A stretch of 64,000 nucleotides of DNA, from the NCBI RefSeq assembly GCF_965262965.1, contig NZ_OZ253573.1:1860001-1924000 (forward strand), read 5' to 3'. Below are positions 1 to 7,463 of this stretch, in pieces. The translations under genes and the position numbers were made by a program. The notes beneath the pieces are model-generated. The model was not told the origin of the DNA. It worked only from the letters and a program-made list of their open reading frames with translations, and did no database searches. Source of the DNA: Poriferisodalis sp965262965 (GTDB lineage: Bacteria; Actinomycetota; Acidimicrobiia; Acidimicrobiales; Poriferisodalaceae). The stretch's first letter is position 1, and every line of letters starts with the position of its first letter.

Positions 1-383
1 TCCACAATCCCGTCGCCGCCCTTGGGAACGGTGGCCGCCTCGCCGTTGAGCGCAGCGCGTGCCGCGGCCTCGGCGTCGACGGTGTCGGACTTGCCGCGGC
101 GGCGACGCATCTGACGGTTCGGCCGGTTCACCTCGACCACCTCGACACCCGAGCCGACCAGGTGGCGCGTCAGCCCCGCCCCATAAGAGCCGGTGCCCTC
201 CACGCCGACGCGCACCACAGGGCCGAACGACCCCAGCCACTCTGCGAGCCGGCGATACCCCGCCGGGTCCGCCCCGAACGACGCCGTGGCGAGCACCCGG
301 CCCGCCTGGTCGGCCGCCGCAGCGACATGGACCTCCTTGTGCGTGTCGACGCCCCCGTAGACGCCGACCGCCTCATCAGCCAT
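1..383 (-). CDS. IS110-family transposase, N-terminal part (runs off the window)
   Basis: The minus strand reads an open protein of about 127 residues from an ATG at 383 to the window edge. It has the layout of the DEDD (RuvC-like) catalytic domain of IS110-family transposases: an early GVDTHKEVHVA motif carrying the first Asp, EGTGSYGAGL around residue 70 carrying the Glu, and RRRGKSDTVDAEAAARA with the paired Asp residues near residue 105. Elements of this family make no conventional DDE cut and often leave no target duplication. The C-terminal Ser domain lies outside the window, so intactness cannot be judged. The element lies next to a broken toxin-antitoxin pair and may have caused that damage. 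Confidence 0.85.
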   Translation of the reverse strand, partial: MADEAVGVYGGVDTHKEVHVAAAADQAGRVLATASFGADPAGYRRLAEWLGSFGPVVRVGVEGTGSYGAGLTRHLVGSGVEVVEVNRPNRQMRRRRGKSDTVDAEAAARAALNGEAATVPKGGDGIV

Positions 384-694
384 GATGAACCCCTGCCTTT
401 CTCCCTAACCGGGTGATCAAGGCACCACCGGCCGGGACGGCGGACAGCACAGCCACGGTGCATAGCCAAGGCTCCTATCAAGTCACGTCCGCCCGACCGG
501 CCGGTGCGCGCCAGCAGCCAGGACACCGAGCCGACAAATCACGAAAAAGGCACAAAGCCCGTGACACCCTGGGTCAGACCCGGGCCCGACTGCTGACCCC
601 AACATCATGGCTGTGGCACCCTGCACCGTCCCGGCCGACGGTCCGGCCGCTGGCTGGAACGGCTGGTCGTCGAGCTTGCCTGTCGGGAGGACCC
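384..694. other. Non-coding stretch between the IS110 gene and the toxin-antitoxin remnant
   Basis: No convincing gene is seen here. The stretch should contain the outer end of the IS110-type element, but such elements have little or no terminal inverted repeat and I cannot place the boundary. Open frames crossing it have the arginine- and proline-rich composition of shadow frames. Confidence 0.4.
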
Positions 695-976
695 GATGTC
701 TGGCAGGTCATCCGCGCACTGCGAGAGGTGCCGACGGACCGGTACGACCCTGTCGAGACGGTCTGCATTGAGGCGGACCTTCATGAGCGTCAGGTCAATC
801 TCGCAATCCAGTACTGCGAGGCATACCCCGATGAGGTGGAGGCCATGATCGCGAAAGACGCTGCCGCTATTCATCTCATCGACACGATGATCGCGGAACG
901 TGACGTCGCGCTCGCGCAGGCGGACCAGTCCGACATATCCGAGAAGCACGATCTCGACTCTGGCCTCAGCTTCTAA
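695..976 (+). pseudogene. 5'-truncated antitoxin-like fragment (DUF433/VapB-like)
   Basis: The open frame from about 695 encodes roughly 93 residues beginning DVWQVIRAL and continuing with DLHERQVNLAIQYCEAYPDE. This resembles the DNA-binding end of antitoxins partnered with DUF5615-type PIN-like toxins, where a 'VWQVI...L....V..AL.Y...H.DE' pattern is usual. The expected N-terminal half is not found in the same frame; upstream sequence has coding character only in other frames. The stop lies 7 bases before a toxin-like ORF, as expected for a TA pair. The family call rests on the short motif pattern only. Confidence 0.45.
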
Positions 977-983
977 TCCCGCG

Positions 984-1139
984 ATGCGGTGGCTGCTTGA
1001 CGAGATGCTGCCCGACGCCGCTGCCGAGGTACTACGGCGACTGGGTCACAACGCCGTAAGCGTCCGCAGCATCTCGCGACCGCACTTCACCGCTGGTCGC
1101 TGGAAAACCCAGAGCCGTGGTCTGGCCCGCAATTCCTGA
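984..1139 (+). pseudogene. Truncated PIN-like toxin (DUF5615-like)
   Basis: An ATG at 984 opens a 51-residue frame starting MRWLLDEMLP and continuing AAAEVLRRLGHNAVSV, the typical first strand and helix of DUF5615 PIN-like proteins, including the first acidic residue. Intact members are about 110-130 residues. Here homology stops after about 38 residues and the frame ends soon after, so the catalytic C-terminal half is missing. Together with the preceding fragment it is the remnant of a type II toxin-antitoxin module, probably broken when the mobile DNA on the left or the cox region on the right was joined here. Confidence 0.55.
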
Positions 1140-1248
1140 CTCACCAGAATCACGAGTAGCAGCCGCCGCCGGAGATCGAGGTCTGAATCACGGCGATATC
1201 TGCGCCCAACGACGCCTTGGCTTCCGCAGCGCCAAGTACGTTTGCGCC

Positions 1249-2121
1249 GTGTACGGCATCGCGGTAAGCGTCACGGCCTGCCTGCGCGGGGGCACCCGGG
1301 TTGACGTGGCCTGGAACCTGGATACTGCCCTCACACCGCGATTCGACCCCGCGGACTCCGTCGGCATAACCCCCGGGGGCGGCAAACTCGGCACGCTCCT
1401 GGGCGGGGCCCTCGACAGTCGCCTCATCGAGTTGGCCTCAGCAAAGCCGACGAGCGGGCGAGTCGTCGAGATCGAGCTGGACGCCATCGAGAGCTCCGCA
1501 GTCGGCGTCGAGGAGGGCACGATCGTCCGCATCCTGATGGCCCCGGCCGACAGGCTCCCCGAAGAGCTGTGGGATCAACTGCTCGAACGCCAGCGTGTCA
1601 CCCTCGTGGCCGAACTCGACGGCGACACGGTCACCGCAACCACGATCTTGGGCGACGGCACCAAAGACAGCGCTGTCGTGTTCGAGCCCGACTCGGTGGC
1701 GACGACGTGGAGTCCGCGGCCGACCTTGGTGGTGATGGGACCGGGTCCGATGGCCGACGCGGTGGCGGCGGCCGGCGACTTCGTGGGCTGCAATGTCCAG
1801 CAGTGCAACGGGCCTGAGGCGGCCATCGGCCTGGCCGGCGCCCTGTCCCCGCTCGACGGCATCGTCGTCATGGGCCATGACATCGAGGGAACGGGCCGCG
1901 TGCTGTTGGCGGCGGTGAACTCGCGCGCCGGCTACATCGGCTCGGTGGGTCCGCAGTCGATCCAGGCGGCGAGGATCGACTGGCTCGCCTACCGGGGTGT
2001 CACCGACACCAACCGGATTTGCGCTCCGGCCGGCATTGACATCGGCGCTCGAACACCGAGCGAAGTCGCTGTGTCGGTCCTCGCCGAGATGATCGCCGTA
2101 CGGCAGCATCCAACGTCGTGA
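1249..2121 (+). CDS. XdhC/CoxI family molybdo-enzyme maturation factor
   Basis: About 290 residues. XdhC/CoxI proteins bind molybdenum cofactor and help insert the sulfurated cofactor into xanthine dehydrogenase and CO dehydrogenase. The N-terminal XdhC/CoxI domain is recognisable around GITPGGGKLGTLLGGALDS. The C-terminal Rossmann-like XdhC domain ends with YIGSVGPQSIQ and a PAGIDIGARTPSEVAVSVLA segment, both strongly typical. The start is uncertain: GTG 1249 is just ahead of the first domain-like sequence, although the frame stays open from 1117, and no clear ribosome-binding site is seen. It heads a plus-strand unit with CoxD- and CoxE-like genes and is the second XdhC protein of this locus. 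Confidence 0.8.
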   Translation: MYGIAVSVTACLRGGTRVDVAWNLDTALTPRFDPADSVGITPGGGKLGTLLGGALDSRLIELASAKPTSGRVVEIELDAIESSAVGVEEGTIVRILMAPADRLPEELWDQLLERQRVTLVAELDGDTVTATTILGDGTKDSAVVFEPDSVATTWSPRPTLVVMGPGPMADAVAAAGDFVGCNVQQCNGPEAAIGLAGALSPLDGIVVMGHDIEGTGRVLLAAVNSRAGYIGSVGPQSIQAARIDWLAYRGVTDTNRICAPAGIDIGARTPSEVAVSVLAEMIAVRQHPTS

Positions 2122-2167
2122 GGGGCTCGAAGATCGAGTTCTGCCGCCTGCGGCTACCATCGACGCA

Positions 2168-2449
2168 GTGACGTCGACGGATCCCATCCTGACGAATACA
2201 GACCTCGACGCCGAGTCGCTGCCTGCGCTGGACGACGTGTGGCAGGGCGCCGACGACGTCGGTCTGGATGCTGACTGCAGTCCCACCAAGGTGTGCCGCA
2301 ACGCGCGTGACTTCACATTCGACGGCATCGCTGAAGACGACGAGGACCTCGCCACGTCATGGCGGAAGCTGCTTGAGCGTGAGGGCAAATCATCCCCCGA
2401 CGGCACCTCAGTGCGCGATCTGGTCCTCGGTCCGAAATCAGGAGACTGA
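2168..2449 (+). CDS. Small acidic hypothetical protein in the cox accessory unit
   Basis: A GTG at 2168 opens a 93-residue, strongly acidic protein, 46 bases after the XdhC gene and 26 bases before the MoxR gene. I see no known domain, membrane segment or signal peptide. It has a short Cys-containing stretch (CSPTKVCRN, residues about 38-46) and a Lys/Arg-poor N-terminal half. Codon third positions are GC-rich as in its neighbours, which supports a real gene. By position it belongs to the CO dehydrogenase maturation unit. No function is assigned. Confidence 0.6.
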   Translation: MTSTDPILTNTDLDAESLPALDDVWQGADDVGLDADCSPTKVCRNARDFTFDGIAEDDEDLATSWRKLLEREGKSSPDGTSVRDLVLGPKSGD

Positions 2450-2475
2450 GGCCGGCAACATCCCGGCTGCCTACG

Positions 2476-3369
2476 GTGAGCGACCAGCCCCACAACGAGG
2501 CGCCGGCAAGCGTTGCCGACCTGCAGGCACAACTGCGCTCGTCGGGCTACCTCGCGAGCCGCGGCCTGGCCACGGCAACCCTGATCGGGCTACGGCTCGG
2601 TCGACCCATCCTGCTCGAGGGCGAGGTCGGCGTCGGCAAGACCGAAATGGCCAAGTGCCTCGCCCACATCGGCGGACGGCAGCTCATCCGGCTCCAGTGC
2701 TACGAGGGCATCGACACCCACCAGGCCCTGTACGAGTGGGACTACGCACGGCAGATGCTCCACGTCCGGGCGCTGTCGGAGAGCGAGCTGTCAGATGCCT
2801 CGACAGTCAGCGGCCTCTACAACCCTGAGTTCCTGATCGAACGCCCGCTCCTCGCTGCGGTCCGGGCCGGAAGCGAAGCGGTGCTCCTGATCGACGAAAT
2901 CGACCGTGCAGATGACGAATTCGAGGCGTTCCTGCTGGAGCTGCTGTCAGATTTCCAGATCACGATTCCCGAGGTCGGCACCATCGCCGCCGACGACCGA
3001 CCGACCGTGGTGCTGACATCGAATCGCACACGGGAATTGCACGACGCCCTGAAGCGACGGTGCCTGTATCACTGGATCGGCTACCCCACCTTCGAAGAAG
3101 AAATCGAGATCGTGCGCCTGCGTGCACCTGGTGCGGTCGAGGCGCTCGTGCGCAAAGTTGTCGCGGCGGTCCAGCGACTGCGGGACATGGACTTGGTCAA
3201 GCATCCCGGCGTCGCGGAGACACTGGACTGGGTGGACGCGCTCGGCGTACTGGGCACTTCCGAGCTCGACGCGGCGTCGGCAGCCGACACACTCGGTGCG
3301 GTCATCAAAGATCGCGACGACCTCGAACTTGTCGAAGCCGAACTCGACAGGGTCGTTGCCGATGCCTGA
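2476..3369 (+). CDS. coxD: MoxR-type AAA+ ATPase (CoxD-like)
   Basis: 297 residues from a GTG at 2476. Walker A is GEVGVGKTEMAK (about residue 50) and Walker B is LLIDEIDRAD (about residue 136), followed by a sensor 1 segment VVLTSNRTRELHDALKRRC, the MoxR pattern. In Oligotropha, CoxD is a membrane-associated AAA+ chaperone needed to build the Mo-Cu-S active site of CO dehydrogenase, working with the VWA protein CoxE. Here the VWA gene follows directly, as in known cox clusters. The assignment as CoxD rests on family plus context. Confidence 0.88.
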   Translation: MSDQPHNEAPASVADLQAQLRSSGYLASRGLATATLIGLRLGRPILLEGEVGVGKTEMAKCLAHIGGRQLIRLQCYEGIDTHQALYEWDYARQMLHVRALSESELSDASTVSGLYNPEFLIERPLLAAVRAGSEAVLLIDEIDRADDEFEAFLLELLSDFQITIPEVGTIAADDRPTVVLTSNRTRELHDALKRRCLYHWIGYPTFEEEIEIVRLRAPGAVEALVRKVVAAVQRLRDMDLVKHPGVAETLDWVDALGVLGTSELDAASAADTLGAVIKDRDDLELVEAELDRVVADA

Positions 3370-3434
3370 CATCGATGTGGTGGCCCGTGCCTGAGACGGG
3401 TCCTGGGACAGCGCACGAGGCTGGCTCACCGTCA

Positions 3435-4553
3435 ATGGAGATCGTGGCGCGGCTCGTCGGTTTCAGTCACGCGCTGAGAGACGAGGGCCTGCCGGTGGGC
3501 TCCGACGACGTCGTCATGTTCTGCTCAGGGGTCGCCGAACTCACGCCTTCTGATCTCACCGACGTCTATTGGAGCGGCCGAGCGACGCTGGTGCATCGCC
3601 GCGAGCACTTGCCGGTCTTCGATGACGTATTCCGCCGCTATTTCATGGGCCTGCCCGCTCCCCGCGCCCCCGAACCCGAACCGCACGAACCGGTGACGTC
3701 ACGATTGAGCGGCACGCTGCAGGTTCCCGACAGCGAACCTGGCGAGCACACCGATGAGGACCGGCCGATGGTGCTCGGACTGCAGGCATCGGGGGTCGAG
3801 ATCCAGCGTGACAAGCGGTTCGCCGAGTGCACAACCGAAGAGTTGGCAGCGCTGCGACGAATCATGTCGCGCATCGGGCTCGAGCCTCCGCGACGCCGAA
3901 CACGACGGCGGCACCCGGATCCCTCGGGTGCCCAGATCGACATCCGGCGGATGGCCCGCGACGCCATGCGTCTCAGCCACACAGCACCGGGCCTGCGCCG
4001 CCTGTCTCGATCGTTGCGACCTCGGCCCCTCGTGCTCATCTGTGACGTCTCGGGATCAATGGCCGACTTCTCGCGCAACCTCTTGCAGTTCGCGTACTCG
4101 ATGCGCCGCGCAGCCCGCAAAGTCGAGGTCTTCTGCTTCGGCACCCGGCTGACACGCATCACGCCGGTGCTGGACCGGCGGAACCCCGACGACGCGATGA
4201 AGCTCGCTGCCGCCCGCGTGCTCGACTGGGACGGCGGCACGCAGATCGGCAAGTCGCTGGACACCTTCGTTCACAAGTGGGGCCGCAAAGGCCTCAGCCG
4301 GGGCGCCACCGTCGTCATCTGCTCCGACGGGCTTGACCGCGGCGACCCAGCCGTCCTCGCCCAAGCAATGGAACGCCTCAGCCGGCTCTGCCACCGGATC
4401 ATCTGGATGAACCCGCTCGTCGGCGACGACAGCGATGTCCCGCCGAACACGCTCGCCATGATGGTTGCGGGTCCGTTCATCGACACCCTCGAATCCGGAC
4501 ACGACCTGGCCAGCCTCGAGTCCTTCGCCAAGAAACTGCCTCACATCGGCTGA
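3435..4553 (+). CDS. coxE: VWA-domain protein (CoxE-like)
   Basis: About 372 residues from ATG 3435; the frame is open upstream and an alternative ATG lies at 3375, but the CoxE-like N-terminus (IVARLVGFSHALRDEGLPVG) begins at 3435. The C-terminal half is a von Willebrand A domain with the metal-ion site DVSGSMADFS near residue 206 and a later TVVICSDGLDRGDP. The middle is Arg-rich and low-complexity (RRRTRRRH), as in the CoxE/YeaD-like family. CoxE-type proteins act with a MoxR ATPase in CO dehydrogenase maturation. The gene follows coxD in the same direction and is followed 5 bases later by a small gene. Confidence 0.85.
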   Translation: MEIVARLVGFSHALRDEGLPVGSDDVVMFCSGVAELTPSDLTDVYWSGRATLVHRREHLPVFDDVFRRYFMGLPAPRAPEPEPHEPVTSRLSGTLQVPDSEPGEHTDEDRPMVLGLQASGVEIQRDKRFAECTTEELAALRRIMSRIGLEPPRRRTRRRHPDPSGAQIDIRRMARDAMRLSHTAPGLRRLSRSLRPRPLVLICDVSGSMADFSRNLLQFAYSMRRAARKVEVFCFGTRLTRITPVLDRRNPDDAMKLAAARVLDWDGGTQIGKSLDTFVHKWGRKGLSRGATVVICSDGLDRGDPAVLAQAMERLSRLCHRIIWMNPLVGDDSDVPPNTLAMMVAGPFIDTLESGHDLASLESFAKKLPHIG

Positions 4554-4558
4554 TCGGT

Positions 4559-4858
4559 ATGAGCAAGTGGAGCGTGTCCATCCAGGCAGAGGGCGATCGC
4601 GCTGTAGACCTCGAGGAGGTTGTGGCGCTGGCCGACGCGGTCGCGCCGCTCGGCGGCATCGCATCGGGCGTCGGCGCGTTGGCGTACGGCGCTCAGATTG
4701 TGATCGAGGCCGAAAACGCCGACAAGGCCGTCGAAGCGGCAATGGAAGCCTTCGCCGCAGCCGTCGAGACAGCGAACCTGCCGGCTTGGCCGATGACACG
4801 TGCTGAAGTGATCGGCGAGGACGAGTTTGAGGCAGGCGAAGTTGGGATCGACGAATGA
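4559..4858 (+). CDS. Small conserved-looking hypothetical protein after coxE
   Basis: 99 residues from ATG 4559, only 5 bases after the coxE stop, so almost certainly co-translated with it. The sequence has a regular alpha/beta pattern (KWSVSIQAEGDRAVDLEEVV, later AQIVIEAENADKAVEAAM) that suggests a small ferredoxin-like fold, but I do not recognise a family. There is no signal peptide, no Cys and no membrane segment. Tight coupling to coxE makes a role in CO dehydrogenase maturation or regulation plausible. Confidence 0.65.
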   Translation: MSKWSVSIQAEGDRAVDLEEVVALADAVAPLGGIASGVGALAYGAQIVIEAENADKAVEAAMEAFAAAVETANLPAWPMTRAEVIGEDEFEAGEVGIDE

Positions 4859-4910
4859 CCTGGCCCACATGATCCGGCTCATGTGATCCGGCCCAGATGA
4901 TCTGCCCCCG

Positions 4911-5378
4911 ATGATCAGACTGGGTTCGCTCGCCGGGTACCCCTTCGAGGGACCACGAGTGCTCGGTGGCTGGACGCCGCCTGCAACGGCGGCCGTGTTC
5001 GCGATTCTGTGCCGAGCCGATCCCGACGGCCACCCATACGACTACGCCGTGCTCGACGTTGACCACGCGGACAACCTGGCTGCGGCCGGGCTGCCGTTCG
5101 GCCACCCGCGCGCCAAGTGCTGGGAGCGGCGCGCCGGCAACAAGTGGAACCTCCACATCTGCACCTACGAAGTTCCGGGTGGGTTGCCATCGCATCGCGA
5201 ACAGATCGTCCACGAGCTGATCGCAATTTACCGACCCGGCTGCGCGCCCGACCAGTTCGACCAGGTGTGGGAGGACGAGTGGATCGGCAGCTACCGGGCC
5301 CCCACCGCAGGCCCGCTCACGACCACGCGCGATCCCGCTGGTTCGACGGGGCGAACCCCTGAGCCGGACGCGAGCTGA
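4911..5378 (+). CDS. Hypothetical protein closing the cox accessory unit
   Basis: 155 residues from ATG 4911. The core RVLGGWTPPATAAVFAILCR and a HPRAKCWERRAGNKWNLHIC stretch contain conserved-looking Trp, Cys and His residues and read as a soluble globular domain; I do not recognise the family. The last 25 residues are low-complexity (TTTRDPAGSTGRTPEPDAS) and the stop codon lies inside the first unit of a tandem repeat, so the tail may be a recent addition. The upstream gap of 52 bases contains short GATC-rich imperfect repeats without an obvious ribosome-binding site. Confidence 0.6.
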   Translation: MIRLGSLAGYPFEGPRVLGGWTPPATAAVFAILCRADPDGHPYDYAVLDVDHADNLAAAGLPFGHPRAKCWERRAGNKWNLHICTYEVPGGLPSHREQIVHELIAIYRPGCAPDQFDQVWEDEWIGSYRAPTAGPLTTTRDPAGSTGRTPEPDAS

Positions 5379-5479
5379 CCGCTGACGGCTATCGGGTGCC
5401 GTAGCCGACGGCGTCGTGAAGCCGGACGCGAGCTGACCGCCGGCGGCTATTCGGGGTGGTAACCGACGGCGTCGTGGAG
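5363..5479. repeat. Tandem duplication of about 58 bp at the convergent gene junction
   Basis: Two adjacent copies (5363-5420 and 5421-5479) both begin GCCGGACGCGAGCTGACCGC and both end in CGACGGCGTCGTG. They differ by a few substitutions and one inserted base. The first contains the stop of the plus-strand gene ending at 5378; the second contains the last codons and stop of the minus-strand gene ending at 5447. It looks like a local duplication of the 3' end of the minus-strand gene. Confidence 0.8.
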
Positions 5480-5809
5480 TCGGCTGCGGCGCGTGCGGTT
5501 CGCGGGCCGGGCCGGCACTGGCTCGCGAGGTTCTGGGTCGGGCTCATAGGTGGCGCCAGCCACGATGCCTTCGGCCATGCCGTACAGCAGCGGCAGCGCT
5601 CCTGCGATGACGCCGCTGGTGTTGTTGATGCGCTCGACACCAGGCTCGACAGCTTCGGCGTCGGCCTTGATCTTCCACACGATCTGCGAGCACTCTTCCA
5701 GCAGCCCGGCGATCCGGGTCAGCTGGCTTCCCACGATGAACAGGTAGAAGGCCAGCCCGGCAATCAGCAGGCCGATCAGGATGACGGAGAGAACTACGAG
5801 CGTCGTCAT
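5447..5809 (-). CDS. Small single-pass membrane protein, cox operon tail (1 of 5)
   Basis: 120 residues. One hydrophobic helix at residues 3-27 (VVLSVILIGLLIAGLAFYLF) is followed by an amphipathic helical segment (QLTRIAGLLEECSQIVWKI, residues about 29-48) and a Pro/Arg-rich tail. It starts at ATG 5809, overlapping the stop of the next upstream gene by 4 bases, so the two are translationally coupled. No recognised family, although the layout resembles DUF948-type helix-plus-coil proteins. Last gene of the CO dehydrogenase structural operon. Confidence 0.75.
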   Translation of the reverse strand: MTTLVVLSVILIGLLIAGLAFYLFIVGSQLTRIAGLLEECSQIVWKIKADAEAVEPGVERINNTSGVIAGALPLLYGMAEGIVAGATYEPDPEPREPVPARPANRTRRSRLHDAVGYHPE

Positions 5810-6096
5810 GAGCGCACCTTGTCGAGAACGCGGCCTAGGAACAGGTGGTGTTCGAGGCCTTCGGTCAGGACCGCATCGACCCCCTCGGCGGTTTCTGCGA
5901 TGAGGGCGGTGTCGCCGGTGTTAGCGGCGGCACGCTCGAGCGTGTCCTTGATCATCCTCACCCGCTGCTCGATCGTCCGCACGAGCAGCACCAGCATGGT
6001 GAGAAGGGCAACGACAGCCACAATCACGACGAAGCCGCCGATGATGAGTCCCCACCACAGGTTCTCCTGAGTGTCGGTTAGAGCCAGTAGGTCCAT
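5806..6096 (-). CDS. Small single-pass membrane protein, cox operon tail (2 of 5)
   Basis: 96 residues from ATG 6096 with a good AGGAGG ribosome-binding site. A short polar N-terminus precedes one strong hydrophobic helix (about residues 14-40). A charged helical region follows whose pattern (RTIEQRVRMIKDTLERAAAN) matches the next protein upstream: both have VV..AVVAL....L.L.R.I..R...I...LE.AA.NT. The two are therefore likely duplicated paralogues. The function is unknown. Position directly behind coxG suggests membrane attachment or electron transfer of the CO dehydrogenase. Confidence 0.75.
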   Translation of the reverse strand: MDLLALTDTQENLWWGLIIGGFVVIVAVVALLTMLVLLVRTIEQRVRMIKDTLERAAANTGDTALIAETAEGVDAVLTEGLEHHLFLGRVLDKVRS

Positions 6097-6097
6097 G

Positions 6098-6364
6098 TCA
6101 GCCTCCTAACCGGGCCCGACCACGCTTGAGGCCGGCGACGATTGTCGATGCCGCCTCGATCGTGGTGTTCAACTCCGCCAGCGACGCCGTGTTGGTGGCC
6201 GCGTCTTCCAGCCCGGCGTTGATCTCCGATGCCCGATTGCCGATCGAACGAGCCAGCATCAGGATCGGCACGACGAGCGCGACCACCGCGATGACAACGA
6301 CGATGCCGATGACGTAGCCGATTGTCCACCCGGTTGTCGACTCTTGAGCGAGTAGCGGTATCAC
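6098..6364 (-). CDS. Small single-pass membrane protein, cox operon tail (3 of 5)
   Basis: 88 residues from a GTG at 6364 preceded by AGGGA. The N-terminal stretch up to residue 14 is polar, followed by one long hydrophobic helix (about residues 15-38, GYVIGIVVVIAVVALVVPIL) and a helical region with NRASEINAGLEDAATNT. It is visibly paralogous to the protein encoded just downstream. Separated from that gene by one base, so the pair is co-translated. Confidence 0.75.
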   Translation of the reverse strand: MIPLLAQESTTGWTIGYVIGIVVVIAVVALVVPILMLARSIGNRASEINAGLEDAATNTASLAELNTTIEAASTIVAGLKRGRARLGG

Positions 6365-6377
6365 GGCATTCCCTCCC

Positions 6378-6605
6378 TCAGATCGATTCGCAGAAGTCCC
6401 GCACGGGCTTGAGCGTCGAATTCACCGACGGCAGCACGGTCGGGACGGTCGAGGTCTGGTCGGCGATGACACGAACACCGCCCGCGACCGCCACGAGCGT
6501 GCTGTGGACCGCCCGCAAGTGGAGGCCCACTCGCAGCAGCCCGACAGCGGCGGCAACAATGATCAGGCCGCCGATGATGACAGTGACCCAGGCAACAGCA
6601 GGCAT
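6378..6605 (-). CDS. Small single-pass membrane protein, cox operon tail (4 of 5)
   Basis: 75 residues from ATG 6605 with AGGGAG upstream. One hydrophobic helix (about residues 4-25, WVTVIIGGLIIVAAAVGLL) is followed by a weakly amphipathic stretch and a C-terminal segment ending DFCESI. Same general design as its four neighbours but shorter. Spaced 11 bases from the upstream gene and 13 from the downstream gene. Confidence 0.72.
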   Translation of the reverse strand: MPAVAWVTVIIGGLIIVAAAVGLLRVGLHLRAVHSTLVAVAGGVRVIADQTSTVPTVLPSVNSTLKPVRDFCESI

Positions 6606-6616
6606 CAGAACTCCCT

Positions 6617-6868
6617 TCAGCCCAAGAGCTTCCCGACCGAACCGGCGTAGCGCACCGCACCGTCTGCTACCTCTTCGATCGTCTCGTCAGTCGTTGCAAG
6701 CAGATCGCGCGTGGTGTCGAGTTCGCCGATGACCGCCACGCCCCCAGTCAGGATCTCGTCGCTGGCTTTGCGGATCCGCTCGATGGCAGCCAGCACCCGG
6801 TTCAGCAGCGCGACTGCCACCGGCACTACCACGAGCAGCAGGATCAGGTTTCCAATCCACCAGAGCAC
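6617..6868 (-). CDS. Small single-pass membrane protein, cox operon tail (5 of 5)
   Basis: 83 residues. I place the start at GTG 6868 because a perfect AGGAGG lies 6 bases upstream and the hydrophobic helix begins at once (LWWIGNLILLLVVVPVAVAL); the open frame continues to 7051, but that part would overlap coxG. A heptad-like helix follows (RVLAAIERIRKASDEILTGG). First of the five small membrane genes, 10 bases after the coxG stop. Confidence 0.75.
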   Translation of the reverse strand: MLWWIGNLILLLVVVPVAVALLNRVLAAIERIRKASDEILTGGVAVIGELDTTRDLLATTDETIEEVADGAVRYAGSVGKLLG

Positions 6869-6878
6869 AACAGCCTCC

Positions 6879-7463
6879 TCAGACAGCCTCGGGGCGGTAC
6901 GGCAGGACGAATCGACGTACCACGCGCGCGAGCCCCATTCGCGCGGCGCGCACACCGATGGCAACGCCGCCGGCGGCTTGGGCTTGGCTGACTTGGTCGG
7001 GGTCACGGCCCGTCGCGACCGCAGCCAGTCGGTTCTGCACGTTGGCGGCAAAATCGTTCAGCAGCACTGCGGTGATGTCACTCGCCAGGCCACGCCCAAA
7101 TTGCGCGGCCGCCCCGGAGAGCTGCAGGTCCATGGCAACGTCGACGGTGGTGCCGTCCTCAGCCGGGGCAAGGCTTGCGTCGAGCGTGAGCGTGGCTTCG
7201 CCCCGGCCCTTGCGATCGCTGCCGCTGGCGGCGACGGAGATCGTGCGGGCCTGCGCGTCGCGATGGGTGATCTCGGCGCCGCCGTCGAAGTCCAGCTTGA
7301 TCGGACCGAGACCAATGGACACCGTGCCGCCGAAGCGGTCGTCCCCCAAATCGGTGGTCAGCTCCGTGCCGGGCAGGCACGCGGCAACCTGCGGGACGTC
7401 ACCGAAGAAGTCCCACACAGCCTCCAGCGGTTGAGCGACCCCGAACTGATTGGTGATCTGCAT
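6879..7463 (-). CDS. coxG: SRPBCC-family protein, CoxG-like
   Basis: 194 residues from ATG 7463, overlapping the stop of the XdhC-YHS gene. It opens with MQITNQFGVAQPLEAVWDFF and DVPQVAACLPGTEL, the signature of CoxG (carbon monoxide dehydrogenase subunit G), an SRPBCC hydrophobic-pocket fold. The C-terminal 45 residues form a basic, possibly amphipathic extension (ARMGLARVVRRFVLPYR). CoxG proteins have been linked to membrane attachment of CO dehydrogenase and delivery of electrons to quinone. Its place between the enzyme genes and five small membrane genes fits such a role. Confidence 0.88.
   Translation of the reverse strand: MQITNQFGVAQPLEAVWDFFGDVPQVAACLPGTELTTDLGDDRFGGTVSIGLGPIKLDFDGGAEITHRDAQARTISVAASGSDRKGRGEATLTLDASLAPAEDGTTVDVAMDLQLSGAAAQFGRGLASDITAVLLNDFAANVQNRLAAVATGRDPDQVSQAQAAGGVAIGVRAARMGLARVVRRFVLPYRPEAV

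Noticed and set aside
1117..1248. Earlier start for the XdhC/CoxI gene
   Set aside because: The 44 extra codons have no similarity to the family and overlap the truncated toxin frame.
4861..4912. Short GATC-rich repeats (TGATCCGG-like units), considered as a CRISPR or iteron array
   Set aside because: Units are only about 13-15 bases, imperfect and without spacers or cas genes; they are just a degenerate repeat before a start codon.
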